Positions 28,455 through 38,200 of a stretch of 64,000 nucleotides of DNA are shown here, piece by piece; within the stretch, counting starts at the first letter, position 1, and every line of letters begins with the position of its first letter. Location of the stretch: assembly GCF_007992195.1 (NCBI RefSeq), contig NZ_BJZU01000003.1, positions 154,756 through 218,755 of the forward strand. The letters are read 5' to 3'. A program made the position numbers and the translations under genes. The notes beneath the pieces were generated by a model. It searched no databases. It saw nothing but the letters and a program-made list of their open reading frames with translations, and was not told the DNA's origin. This DNA comes from Methylobacterium oxalidis. Its GTDB lineage: Bacteria; Pseudomonadota; Alphaproteobacteria; Rhizobiales; Beijerinckiaceae.

Positions 28455-29420
28455 CTAAGTTGGCCGCCGCGTGGAACGGCGCTTCATCGTCTTCCGAGCT
28501 CGGATGTAAGGTGTATAACGGTCAAAAGCCATCTTTGATTCGATAGCGTCAATATTAGACTTGTCGCCAGTGGCTGCAAAGATTTGTAGCAGACGCGCGA
28601 GGTCAGCCCAGTACGAATCGATATCCCACCAATCTGGCTGTAAAGCCGTTCCGTTGCGAATACCTGCTTCCAGCTTCAGCAGCTTCGAAAGCGAAGACCA
28701 AGGGTCTCCTGCGGGCATGGATGGCATGGAAACCGTCGATTGAATGCCCTCGGTAAGGTACTGCCGAGCGGCCGACCAATCTTCCTCGTAAAGATGCAAG
28801 CTGCCGGCGAAATGCTTATATGTCCCGAGTTTGCACCCTAAAGTAACGGCCACAATTTCTTGAATCATCGTGAAGCAAAACACATCGTGAGCCAAGCCCT
28901 TGTGAGCATCGTTTGAGCGCATTGTGACAAATAGATGGAGGCACCGGTCGCGTACCAGAAACTGCAGCGTGCAGGTACATGGAATTTCTTTGTGTCTACG
29001 TGAAATATCCTCGGCATTAAATAACTGGATTACGGCACGTCGAGAATCTGGGTGCTCTGTGAGCAAATCGACCACATTTTTAAGTTGGTTGTGACCTCTC
29101 TGGTTGAATATCCTTGGGCCGTATGCGCCGTGAACTGTGCTTCCGTCCTCCGTCTCTTCCTCATAGGCTGGCACATAGTGGCGGATAAAGTCGAGGCTAT
29201 CGCTCCCTGAGAGATACCAGCATAGCTCACCCAAACAGCTGAATGGTCGTCCGCGCGTTTCGCTCCGACTGATACGGGCCCGTGGATTTTTTAGTTCAAG
29301 TAAGACGCCTGCCAACTCGAGGGCATCGCCCCGTGAAGGCTTAATGAGAGTCTTGCTGGCGAGAAGCTTTGGATAGACCTTTCGCAGAAGGTCGTCGAGG
29401 ATGTTACTCGAGAAACGCAT
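28455..29420 (-). CDS. Thymidylate synthase / dCMP hydroxymethylase homologue
   Basis: 321 residues. Phosphate-binding PDSRRAVIQLFN, nucleophile C148 in IPCTCTLQF (Gln five residues later as in TS; the usual His after Cys is Thr), and RSND then GSLHLYEED are present. In TS the base-binding Asn follows RSxDxxxGxPF; here the sequence is RSNDAHKGLAHD, placing Asp (D179) where TS has Asn. Asp at this site is the feature that makes phage dCMP hydroxymethylases use dCMP. I therefore infer a 5-hydroxymethyl- or methyl-dCMP activity rather than host dTMP synthesis. AT-rich compared with its neighbours. Confidence 0.8.
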   Translation of the reverse strand: MRFSSNILDDLLRKVYPKLLASKTLIKPSRGDALELAGVLLELKNPRARISRSETRGRPFSCLGELCWYLSGSDSLDFIRHYVPAYEEETEDGSTVHGAYGPRIFNQRGHNQLKNVVDLLTEHPDSRRAVIQLFNAEDISRRHKEIPCTCTLQFLVRDRCLHLFVTMRSNDAHKGLAHDVFCFTMIQEIVAVTLGCKLGTYKHFAGSLHLYEEDWSAARQYLTEGIQSTVSMPSMPAGDPWSSLSKLLKLEAGIRNGTALQPDWWDIDSYWADLARLLQIFAATGDKSNIDAIESKMAFDRYTPYIRARKTMKRRSTRRPT

Positions 29421-29568
29421 CTGCGCACTGAACCCCTGCAGAATCGGACCAAAAACAACGTTGTGGTATCCAGCACAGTATGTGGCGTGCTTGTTGGCCG
29501 GGCCGCCGGGTCAGGTATATGCTCCGAGTATCGATGAGGTTGCCCAGCAAGTTGTCAACTTGGCGGCC

Positions 29569-31029
29569 TCAAGCAAGCCCTAATGCGCGGAAGTGCTCGG
29601 CCTTCGAGGCTGCCCATGGGTCGTCGGGTGCCGCCTTTTGATAGGCGCGCAGGAAAGCCGCGGCCTTACCGGTATCGCGGAGCTGCTCGAACACGGCGAC
29701 GAGGCGCCGGAGGATCGCAGGTTTTCCCGGTATCCTTCGGTTTAGATCCATGAGCTGCTCGGCGGCGTCCTCGTACTTCGCATCGAGGGCGAGGATCGAC
29801 GCATGCTTCAGGAGCAGATCCGGCGCGTCGGGCGTTTCGGCCAGGCATCGCGCCACAAAGACCCGGGCACGATCCACCTGGCCGACTTCCAAATAGGTCG
29901 AGAGCGCCAGGCGCCGCAGCTCGGCTCCTGTGGAAGTCGGTGAGTCCACGACATCAGGGCGTGCCTCGAGGTCGCGAATGCAATCGAAGTACCGGCCCTC
30001 CTGGTACGACGCCTGAACCATGAGAAGGAAGGCCTGGGCATCTCTCGTGGACTCAAACTCTGCGCGCGCGACGAGCTCCGCGTCGCGGTAGTCTCCTGCT
30101 TCGACCAGGCGCACGGCCTGTGTGGACCAATCCTCCCGCAATGCCTGGGGTATGGCCAGCATGCGCGTTGGAGTGAACTGAAGCTGGGCGCGCCTCACCG
30201 CGCGAAACGCGTCCAGCATAGCGTCGATGTTGGGCCATCGTTCCTCCGGCGCAAGCTTCAGGCAGCGATCAATGTAATCGTCGAGCGGCTGCGACACCGA
30301 CGAGTTGACCTCGCGTGCACGCGGGAAGGGAACATGACGAGCGACCTGGCTCAACGTGTCGTGCGGTAGCCGCGCTGTTACGAGATGGTAGAGCAGTACG
30401 CCGAGGCTGTAGACGTCGCACAGGAAGCCGGAGGTTCGATTTTTCGACAACATCGTCGCTCCTACACTCTCTGGCGCGGAGTACAGGATGGTGCCCCCGT
30501 TTTCTCTCGTGCGCGCGTACATGTCCTCGGGCAGGACGCTCGAACCGAAGTCGGTAAGCTTCGCGCGGTCAGCGGAGACGAGAATGTTCTGTGGCTTGAT
30601 GTCGCCGTGGGACATGCCCAGGCGATGCAGGTGAGCACATCCCTCAAGTACCTGCTCGAAGACACCGAGCAGCTTGTCGTAGCTCGCCACAAAGCCTTCC
30701 TCGCCCTTGTCGAGCAGCTGGGCTAGTGTGATGGAGGGGAAGTACTCCATCTCGATCACGTACCACTCTCGCTCTGGGGGTACGCGGCCCATCCAGTAAA
30801 CGTCGACCACGCATGGGTGCGGCAACTGCTCTATGAGCGGGGAGCCTTCAGCCAACTCCTCGTTTCGCTTTCCTTGTGCCTTTGGGATCTTCACCGCAAC
30901 GATGGCACCGTCAGTGAGGCGCTGGGCCCGCCACACCCAGCCGTAAGAGCCGTCGCCGAGACACTCGATCAGCTCGTAGCGTCCGCCGAGGCGACGGTCG
31001 GCGCGTGGGACGAAGAACTTGCTCGTCAT
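29569..31029 (-). CDS. Ser/Thr protein kinase with TPR-like C-terminus (last gene of defence operon)
   Basis: 486 residues. The N-terminal Hanks-type kinase domain (about 15-270) has glycine loop GDGSYG, VAIK lysine K47 (VAVKIPK), catalytic HGD (H141-D143, HGDIKPQN instead of HRD) and DFG D160 (TDFGSS). Residues about 290-486 are helical repeats of TPR type (AFLLMVQASYQEGRYFDC, ALDAKYEDAAEQLM). No membrane helix follows the kinase, so it is cytoplasmic. Its ATG overlaps the preceding stop by one base (TGATG). A kinase is also found in MADS and BREX type 2 systems. Confidence 0.92.
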   Translation of the reverse strand: MTSKFFVPRADRRLGGRYELIECLGDGSYGWVWRAQRLTDGAIVAVKIPKAQGKRNEELAEGSPLIEQLPHPCVVDVYWMGRVPPEREWYVIEMEYFPSITLAQLLDKGEEGFVASYDKLLGVFEQVLEGCAHLHRLGMSHGDIKPQNILVSADRAKLTDFGSSVLPEDMYARTRENGGTILYSAPESVGATMLSKNRTSGFLCDVYSLGVLLYHLVTARLPHDTLSQVARHVPFPRAREVNSSVSQPLDDYIDRCLKLAPEERWPNIDAMLDAFRAVRRAQLQFTPTRMLAIPQALREDWSTQAVRLVEAGDYRDAELVARAEFESTRDAQAFLLMVQASYQEGRYFDCIRDLEARPDVVDSPTSTGAELRRLALSTYLEVGQVDRARVFVARCLAETPDAPDLLLKHASILALDAKYEDAAEQLMDLNRRIPGKPAILRRLVAVFEQLRDTGKAAAFLRAYQKAAPDDPWAASKAEHFRALGLA

Positions 31030-31604
31030 CAGTGGCCTCGCCGAAGAATGTGCTCGAGCCGCAGCCGTCCATCCTGTCCGACACGAACAACGAACTGGTA
31101 GAAGAGGAGCCGCGCGACCGGGTTTCCCGGAACGCGTACGCCTCCCGCGGCACGAAAACCGCCTCGCACAATGTTACGCAGGTTGTCATGGTCGGGCAGC
31201 GTCACGATCCCGACGCTCCAGTAGGCCAAGAGCAGCGTCGCGCTCTCACAGCCCCACCTCTGCTGCGCGAGAAGCAGGGTCTCGACCTTTGGACTGAGAT
31301 CCTTCTGCTTGCCCGAGTAGCGCTCGAACTCTGCCAGCAGCGACACAAGGCGCGTTTGGCGGTCGAACCACACGGAGTCAGATCGTACATCCTCTTCGAC
31401 GTGAGCGAGCGCGCGTTCGCGCGGTGCCGGCACCTCAGAAACTGACGCGAATCCGAGATCGCGGCCTACAGCGGTTAGGAAGGTGCAGCCGAGGCTGTGA
31501 ACGAGGTGGCCGGCATCGTGCACGCCCCATTCGGTCCACATCGGCAGATGAGAGGTCGCAGCTTCAATGGTCAGTCGACTCTCCGCGACATTGAGCTCAA
31601 CCAC
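31029..31604 (-). CDS. Unknown protein of defence operon
   Basis: About 191 residues. The start is uncertain: GTG 31602-31604 is preferred because the purine-rich GGGGGAGG lies just upstream; TTG 31607 is the alternative. It overlaps the end of the herA-like gene by 8 bp and the kinase start by 1 bp. The N-terminal third has His-rich segments (EWGVHDAGHLVHSLG) and the middle is helical (LVSLLAEFERYSGKQ). The C-terminus is basic and ends RLEHILRRGH. No family recognised; the tight overlaps argue that it belongs functionally to the operon. Confidence 0.75.
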   Translation of the reverse strand: MVELNVAESRLTIEAATSHLPMWTEWGVHDAGHLVHSLGCTFLTAVGRDLGFASVSEVPAPRERALAHVEEDVRSDSVWFDRQTRLVSLLAEFERYSGKQKDLSPKVETLLLAQQRWGCESATLLLAYWSVGIVTLPDHDNLRNIVRGGFRAAGGVRVPGNPVARLLFYQFVVRVGQDGRLRLEHILRRGH

Positions 31605-33282
31605 CAAACCTCCCCCAGATGTTCAGCACCTCCGGCGACTCGCCGCCGTGGACCAATGCCTTCGTGCCGACACGGACGAGAAGCGGCGCGGGGATCGAGC
31701 GTCCGCAAATGAGCGCCTCGCCAGTCGACAGCCCAGGAAGCTGATCGAGGTCTGCTGCGCTCACCATGTCAGAGGTCTTCGCGATAAATCGCTGGTCGTC
31801 CGGATTCTTCAGGCGCATTGCGATCAGAGTGTTGCACTGCGAGGTAACGTCGGGATCAAGCTTTGACGGGCGCTGGCTCACAACCGCGAAGCCAACGCCA
31901 AATTTTCGTCCCTCGCCAGCGATTTTCTTGATGATCCGATGGCTTACTGCGGACTCGCCCGCCGGCGCGAAGTTGTGTGCCTCTTCGTAGACAAGGAAGG
32001 AGGGGCGGATGCGGTCAGTCTTGCTCGAAGCCACCCGAAGAATCTCGCTCGAGATGAGCGCCGTAATGACTTGCTTCGCCGTGTCGCTGAGGCCCTGTAG
32101 GTCGACAATCACGAGGCGGCCCTTGCGGTCCGTCGGTCTGCCGATCATCTCGTAGATGTCCGTCGCTGCCGGAAGGCCTGAGTGATAAAAGCTCTGCGCT
32201 TCCTGAAGCACGCGCGAGAGCTTCATCGACGCGACCGCCGCGCTCCGACCATTCAGGGCCGTCGCCTCGGCCGGGCTAAGTTCGTCCCACTGACGGACGT
32301 CATCGATCCCGTCGCCGAGATAATGGCGCAGCCGGTTGATATCTCGCGGCATAGTACGCTCTTGAGAGACCCAGTAGCGGATAGCCACGTCAAGCACGCG
32401 CTGCTGCGGCTCCGTGAGCCCCGGCAGGATCTCGCTGATGTCGTCCATCTCGAAGCGATCGAATTGCAGCGCCAGCTCTTGGTTGGCGCCCGCGTACTTC
32501 TGCCGGAATGACGGGTTCTGTGGGCTGTAGACCGAGATGCCCGCGCCGGCCTCGCGCAGCCGTTTGAACGCGTCGCGGATTGCAGGCAGTGCCACCCGGT
32601 CGCGCTGATCGTCGAGTTCATCGGTCCGATCGTTGAAATGGAGCTGCGCACCTGCAAGTGCGCGGCCGTATTCACCGTGCGGGTCGAAGACGACGACGGT
32701 ACCATTGTTAATGGCGACGAGCCGCTCAATGATACGGCCCACGGTGTACGACTTGCCCGATCCGGTCATCGCAAGGACGGCGAGGTGCTCTGTCACCAAG
32801 CGGTTCACCTCGAGGTATACGGGCACGGCCGAGGCGCCCCGTTCGTAGCCGACGAGGTTGCCGATGTGCAGGCTGGAGTGCTCCTGAAACTCGTAGAATG
32901 CGCTGAGGAACTGGAAGTCTACAGGCTCGACCGGCGAACCGGGGTCGAGAGCACGGCGCGGCATCTTGATCTGCCCGCTGTCCGGGTCTTTGTAGCCGAT
33001 CGCTTCGAGCTTGCCGAGGATCTGCTCGCCCGTGACATGCGCACCGGGCAGCAGCTCTAACTCTGTCACGGCCTGCCCGAGCCCCGAGTTGTAGAGGACG
33101 TTGCTGCGGCTGATGCTCACGATGCGCGCGAGTACGTCGGTCTGCGCCGCATCTTCCTGCTCGCGATGCCGCACGCGCACGAACTCACCGCGCCTTCCGG
33201 CGAAGGACGAGTTGAGCACCATGGAAAGGTTTGTTGGATCGCCAGTGTTACCGACGAGTCGGCCAAGGATGTGGGTCGTCAT
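31597..33282 (-). CDS. HerA/VirB4-type (DUF87) ATPase
   Basis: 561 residues from ATG 33282, with AGGAG about 9 nt upstream (a TTG codon precedes it). An N-terminal HAS-barrel-like domain contains GxxxxVxVRHREQ. The HerA-like ATPase core has Walker A MTGSGKSY (about 172-179), VVFDPHGEYG, Walker B FLVYEEAHNF and the arginine-finger-like VVSQRPSKLDPDV. The C-terminal RVGTKALVHGG barrel strand is also typical. HerA forms hexameric DNA translocases that work with NurA nucleases, and a NurA-like gene lies 12 bp upstream. Confidence 0.93.
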   Translation of the reverse strand: MTTHILGRLVGNTGDPTNLSMVLNSSFAGRRGEFVRVRHREQEDAAQTDVLARIVSISRSNVLYNSGLGQAVTELELLPGAHVTGEQILGKLEAIGYKDPDSGQIKMPRRALDPGSPVEPVDFQFLSAFYEFQEHSSLHIGNLVGYERGASAVPVYLEVNRLVTEHLAVLAMTGSGKSYTVGRIIERLVAINNGTVVVFDPHGEYGRALAGAQLHFNDRTDELDDQRDRVALPAIRDAFKRLREAGAGISVYSPQNPSFRQKYAGANQELALQFDRFEMDDISEILPGLTEPQQRVLDVAIRYWVSQERTMPRDINRLRHYLGDGIDDVRQWDELSPAEATALNGRSAAVASMKLSRVLQEAQSFYHSGLPAATDIYEMIGRPTDRKGRLVIVDLQGLSDTAKQVITALISSEILRVASSKTDRIRPSFLVYEEAHNFAPAGESAVSHRIIKKIAGEGRKFGVGFAVVSQRPSKLDPDVTSQCNTLIAMRLKNPDDQRFIAKTSDMVSAADLDQLPGLSTGEALICGRSIPAPLLVRVGTKALVHGGESPEVLNIWGRFGG

Positions 33283-33294
33283 CAATCGTGCTCC

Positions 33295-34440
33295 TTACGT
33301 CGCGAGGTCAAAATTCGAGAGCCAGATGCTCTCGATCTCGCGCCGCTTGAGCTCACTTGCGACGCTTCGGCCGTAGTGTTCGAGGAACGGACTGAGGGCG
33401 CCCAGCTCGCGTTCGGCCAACTGGACAGGCAGCGGGGCCGAGGCGGTACCGCCAACTGCGGTGAGGGCCATCGTTAGCCCAACGACCTCGTTGATCGACT
33501 CGCTAGTCCAGTCGGGTGCGTCGCCAACAAGCTGCATCAGGCGCGGCTCCGTCGTCTGCCCAGCGCGGAAGTGAAGACCGATGATTCCGAGGTCAACGAC
33601 GGGGCCGGGCTCCATACGCGGGGCATGCACATTCATGCGAAAGGCCGCCGTCCTCGTGAAGCTGCCGAGAATGCCATGCACGAAACGCCGCTCGCCGACA
33701 CCCAGGATCGCCTCGCGCGCCCCCTCGAGCGCAGCGAACTGGTCTCTGTCGATCCTCTCGGTCGGCAAAATCTGGCTGCGGCCAGCCTGGAGCCGCAGGT
33801 CTTGCTGCGCCGACTGAACGATGGCGCCGAAACGCTGTGAGGCGAGACCGATAATGACGGGACCGCTCGGATTCCACGGGAAGAGCCGCGCGCGATACCG
33901 AGCCCAGAACGTCTCAATGATATCGTGCGTAGCTCTGTAGGCCGCCTGGTAACCCTTGTCGCTGGAGCGATCGGAGGGCGGGACCATGCCTCGGTCCATG
34001 ACCAGCGGAGTATCGAGGAAGATCAGTCGTGAGCGTTCTTCAGCGACCGCGCGTTCAGCAAGCTCGTAAGCCTGCCGCATTGCAGACAGCGCGAGGCGCT
34101 TCGACTGGTTCTCGTAGTTAATGTCGTCGATCTCGCACGCGCTGTCTTGGCCCGCGGTCGAGACGGCATTGTGCTCGACGAGCAGATCGCATCGTGCTGC
34201 CGCAGCTGCGTATAGAAACCCGCCGATTGTCCTCGTCGTGGAGGCGTGAGTGGCGATGCCCGATGCTCTGGTGTCGATCGGGTTCGGGCGTTCGACAGCA
34301 CGTACGAGACCTGCCTTGACGAAAAGTGGCGCGACGCGCTCGAGATCGCGGATCTGTTTGAGCAACCGCCCAATAGTGCCCGGCAGGTGTACCTGCGTCT
34401 GCACGGCAAGCGTCTGCGCCAGGGTTCGGTTGGTCTTCAT
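33295..34440 (-). CDS. NurA-like nuclease domain protein
   Basis: 381 residues. Candidate NurA features are an acidic strand LIFLDTPLVMDRG in the position of the NurA first Asp motif, a later VIIGLASQRFGAIV resembling the NurA GISK-type strand, and a C-terminal ASAPLPVQLAERELG resembling the family P-x-PL..A/E motif. The Asp before GIIGLHFRAG (VVDLG) may be the second metal ligand. The call rests on these motifs plus the adjacent HerA-like gene; it should be treated as probable. Overlaps the next gene by ATGA. Confidence 0.65.
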   Translation of the reverse strand: MKTNRTLAQTLAVQTQVHLPGTIGRLLKQIRDLERVAPLFVKAGLVRAVERPNPIDTRASGIATHASTTRTIGGFLYAAAAARCDLLVEHNAVSTAGQDSACEIDDINYENQSKRLALSAMRQAYELAERAVAEERSRLIFLDTPLVMDRGMVPPSDRSSDKGYQAAYRATHDIIETFWARYRARLFPWNPSGPVIIGLASQRFGAIVQSAQQDLRLQAGRSQILPTERIDRDQFAALEGAREAILGVGERRFVHGILGSFTRTAAFRMNVHAPRMEPGPVVDLGIIGLHFRAGQTTEPRLMQLVGDAPDWTSESINEVVGLTMALTAVGGTASAPLPVQLAERELGALSPFLEHYGRSVASELKRREIESIWLSNFDLAT

Positions 34441-35252
34441 AGGGACGCCTCGCGAAGCCCGATGACGTAGGACGCATAAGGGCTTTGCATCACAAGCCCA
34501 GTTGCCTCGCTCGTTGGCACAGCGCCTGCAACTAGGCCTCGAAGCTGCAGCTCGCTCAATAGATCCCGCCCCCGCTCAGACGAGTACTGGAAGACGGACG
34601 AGGAGCGCAGTGCAGCGATGGCCTGCTCCTCGTCAGAGAATGGCTTGCTGAGAAGGAAGACGAGCAGCCCGTAGTGGTCAGGAGATAGCGGGCTATGAGT
34701 GACAATACCGGTTGGCTTTTCTTCTCCCGCCAGCTGGACCAAGCTCTCAATCCAGCATTCCAACTTGTCCGGCACATCCAGCGCTGCCAATGACCACAAC
34801 GGAAGGCAGGTCACAGCAAACAGTCCCGCGGCTGGGTGGAGGCGGTACGTACCCACACACACACTGAGGTCGCTCCAGGTGGCACCCGGCACCGAGGGCG
34901 TCTGCAGCTTGCCTTCGAGCCTGTGCGTGACCTCAGAGGCGAGCACCGTGCCGAGCCCCTCACCGCCTCGAGGCGCGCTCTCCAGTCGTTCGGCACACCA
35001 CGGCACGGGGAGCTCGCACATACCAGGGGCGAACGGAGGCACGAGCAGTAGCATGTGCCCCGGCGCGCGCGTCCACTCGACGAGGCGTGATTGCTCACTT
35101 GCGTCGGCTTCTTGAAATGCATCAGCGAACGCCACGAGCACGCCGCGGCCGTCGGGGAGCACCGATGCTTCCTGAGCTGCGATAGCCTCTCGCAGGATCT
35201 TTCCTCGGCGGTGAGCGGCAAGAGTGCCATGCAGGAGCACAGGGACAGTCAT
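34437..35252 (-). CDS. Unknown 271-residue protein of defence operon
   Basis: Starts at ATG 35250-35252, overlapping the stop of the large ATPase gene by 4 bp, and ends overlapping the nurA-like start by 4 bp. The N-terminal half alternates beta-like strands (VPVLLHGTLAAH, RGVLVAFADAF, GHMLLLVPPFAPG). The C-terminal part looks like a winged helix (HYGLLVFLLSKPFSDEEQAIAAL, then DLLSELQLRGLVAG). No family recognised. The Rossmann-like beginning plus C-terminal helix-turn-helix suggests an adaptor or regulator for the neighbouring ATPase/nuclease. Confidence 0.75.
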   Translation of the reverse strand: MTVPVLLHGTLAAHRRGKILREAIAAQEASVLPDGRGVLVAFADAFQEADASEQSRLVEWTRAPGHMLLLVPPFAPGMCELPVPWCAERLESAPRGGEGLGTVLASEVTHRLEGKLQTPSVPGATWSDLSVCVGTYRLHPAAGLFAVTCLPLWSLAALDVPDKLECWIESLVQLAGEEKPTGIVTHSPLSPDHYGLLVFLLSKPFSDEEQAIAALRSSSVFQYSSERGRDLLSELQLRGLVAGAVPTSEATGLVMQSPYASYVIGLREASL

Positions 35253-38200
35253 AACTTCAACCTGAGCCGATATGTGCGCTGCACGAGGTTTCGCTTCACG
35301 AGAGCTTCGGCCTCCTGCGGCTCGAGTGCCGGATCATGGCCAGCGTCGAGAGCGCCCACGATGGCGCACCAGCGTTCGAAGCTAATGCCGGCGTCGCCGA
35401 GCAGCTTTCCCCCCTCAACAGCGCTCTCCTGGACGCGAGCGCGCTCGAGCTTCTGCGCCATAGCAAGCGCGCCCACGTCCTCCACCTCCTTCAGCGAGAG
35501 GGGATTCGGCGATGCAGCTCCAGTCGCCTGGGCGAGTGCTTCGAGCCCCCGATGGACCTTCTGAAGCTCTGCACTCTCGACGAGCCGCCTGCGATATTCG
35601 GCGATGGCGTTCTCAATCGTAATCACGTTCCCAAGAAGATTTGAGAGCGAGTTGCGCGGCTCGTCAAGTAGGCCGCGTGCGCGTGACATGAGGGGCTGAA
35701 AATTACCTAACTGAGCCGGACCATCGAACTCTGAGCGAAGCCGATCGACCTCCTCTCCTTTGACATCATTCAGCGTGCTTTTGATGAATGCTAGGCGCCC
35801 CCGGAGCTTGTCGAGCGTCAGTGCGCTCTTTGGATAACGGAAATCAGTCGGTTCTCCCTTCAGCACAGTATCAAGTTTGGAGATGCGCTCATTGGCGCTG
35901 AGGAAATCAGCCTGCAGCTTCTCGTAAACCGACTTGAGCTCGCGGAACGTGCCGGTAATCTGGCCGTCACATTGCACGAGTGGCAGCTCGACCCAGGTCG
36001 CTAGATCGATCCCTACCTCGTGTGCGAGTTTCTCGAGCTGCGCCGTCGCGTCGGCGACCTTCAGGTCACGCAGATTCTGCCGGAGCGTGCCTGGCTGGTT
36101 GGCCTGCACCAACTCGGTCGCGCCCGGCATCGCGGCTGTCGCGAGCGCTCCGTCCAGAATGTGACCGATCTTCTCGAGAGAAAGAGTGAACAGCGCGATG
36201 GGGAAGCCCTGCAGGGATTTTACGTCGAGGCGCATCTCGTCCGCCATCGACATTGTTCTCGAACGAATGCGAGTCTCCGTGCGCCGCACGAAATCGACGA
36301 ACAGCGACGCGCGACGGATACGCTGCCAGAGCGGAACAGCGTCGGACTCGAAGTCAAGCGTCTTGACATTAGCGTCCTGCTGAATCGCCAGGAATTCATC
36401 GCGCCGGTAGACCCAATCGACAGTGCCGAGGATGCGCAGACGCCTCTGAGCAGCGATGCGATAGTTATCGACTGTCGCCGTCTTCGTCTCTGTCCTGTCG
36501 AGTGCGTCGAGGTCGGAGGTGCTCTCAGTGAGCTTCTTGCGGGCTGTAAGTGTTTTTGTTCCAGGCGCTACAGTAGTTCCTTCAGGCGCGAAAAGATCTT
36601 TCACTCGCCCACTTCCGAACATCTCTCCCATCTCTGAGACAAGCTGTGCGTAGTCATTCTTGAGCCAGTTATGGGCCTCCTGGATCGCGCCCCGCAGCTC
36701 GGCGCGCGTGATCGGGGTGTAGACGTCGTTGGTATTCGCCCCGGGCTGCGGCTTCGCGAAGCCCAGTTCGCACAAGATGGACATCCACTCGAAGTAAGTG
36801 TCCTTGGGCTTCACGCCTTCCCACGTGTAGCCCCAAAACCACTCTTTCTCGGCAAGTGCGAAATTCCAATCGTAGTCCAGCACACGGTCAATTGTACTGA
36901 CAAGGAATGGTGGGAACTGCGCCTCAGCAGAGTCATCGACGCGTGAGAAGAGACCCGCGCGCTCGCTATCGGTGTAGCCCGCCGCGCGGGCCTTCAGGGT
37001 AACGCCAAGCTTGGCAAGCAATGTCTTCAGCGCATCAATGTCGACGCGTGACTTCTCATCAAGGTGCGCAAGCGTGGCCGGCGCAGGCTTCTCAATGGCG
37101 AGGATGCGCCACGCCTGGATGAGCAGGTCCTGCTCTGTCTCCTTCAGCTTGCCCGAAGATCGGAGCGGCCACGCAATCCGACCAAGCTCGTTGAGTTCCC
37201 GGCGAAAGCGTCCGACCTCCTCGTTGAACGGACGAAGGAGGCTCTGCAGACGGTTGTTAAAGGCTGTGGTGAAGCCGTGGCCGTCGAGGCGGAAGTCGAC
37301 GCAAGCCTTTGTGGGCAAACCGATCTGGTGAAGGATGTGCTCCTCGGTCGAGGTGAGTTGATAGAGCAAGAGGTAGCTCTTGGCGCCCTTGAGCGTAGCA
37401 CTCGACGGATTGCTCATTCGGTCGACGAGTGCGCGCGACGACGTGAATGCGACGACAGGTGTGCGACCCTGCTCGCTGAACTGAACGCTCGCTGCCTCGC
37501 AGAGGCGCTCCAGCTCCTCGTCGTTCTTCACCCAAGCGAAGAGCACGCGCCCCCTCGGATGCAGTTTGAGCCCGTCATACGTCACGAGCCCACCCAACTG
37601 CTTGCCCTTCGTGACCGGCAACGTGGCGATGACCCGTAGCGAGTCGTCGCGGATTCCAGCGTGTGCAGCGTCGTAGGCCCAGTGCTGGTCAATGACGCGC
37701 ATCGCACCCACGAGCACCTGTTGGGCATGCTCACGCTCGGACTGCGTGCGCATCATAGACAGCGCCTTCTCGTGCGCGGTGTTTTGGTCGGGGTCGCGGA
37801 AGATGAGCGATGATTGCCCTTGTTTACGGTGGCGCAGGTCGAGGCGCTCAATCATCTCGACGCTGGGGCCTACGTGCGTCGAGGTATCCGGCGCGAGGTC
37901 GTCGCCAAGGAAGTGGCGCCACAGCGCACGGGCGGCGTCTTCAGCAGCGGCGTGCGGATACAGGAGCGATACAAGGTGAACGAAATCGGATTGGCGTAGC
38001 GGGACCACCAGTGTGTGCTTCCCGTCGTTGCGACGGCGCCCCTTCGTCTCGTGGATAGCGTAGGTGCCGAGGTTGGACAGCAGTTGTCGCAGATCGAGGG
38101 GCTGATCGACGCCGCCCAGACGCCACATACTGCGGTCGCGCGTGAACTTGGAAACACGCAGCGCCTCAGCGGCGTCGAGTTCGTCCCATTCGACGCGACG

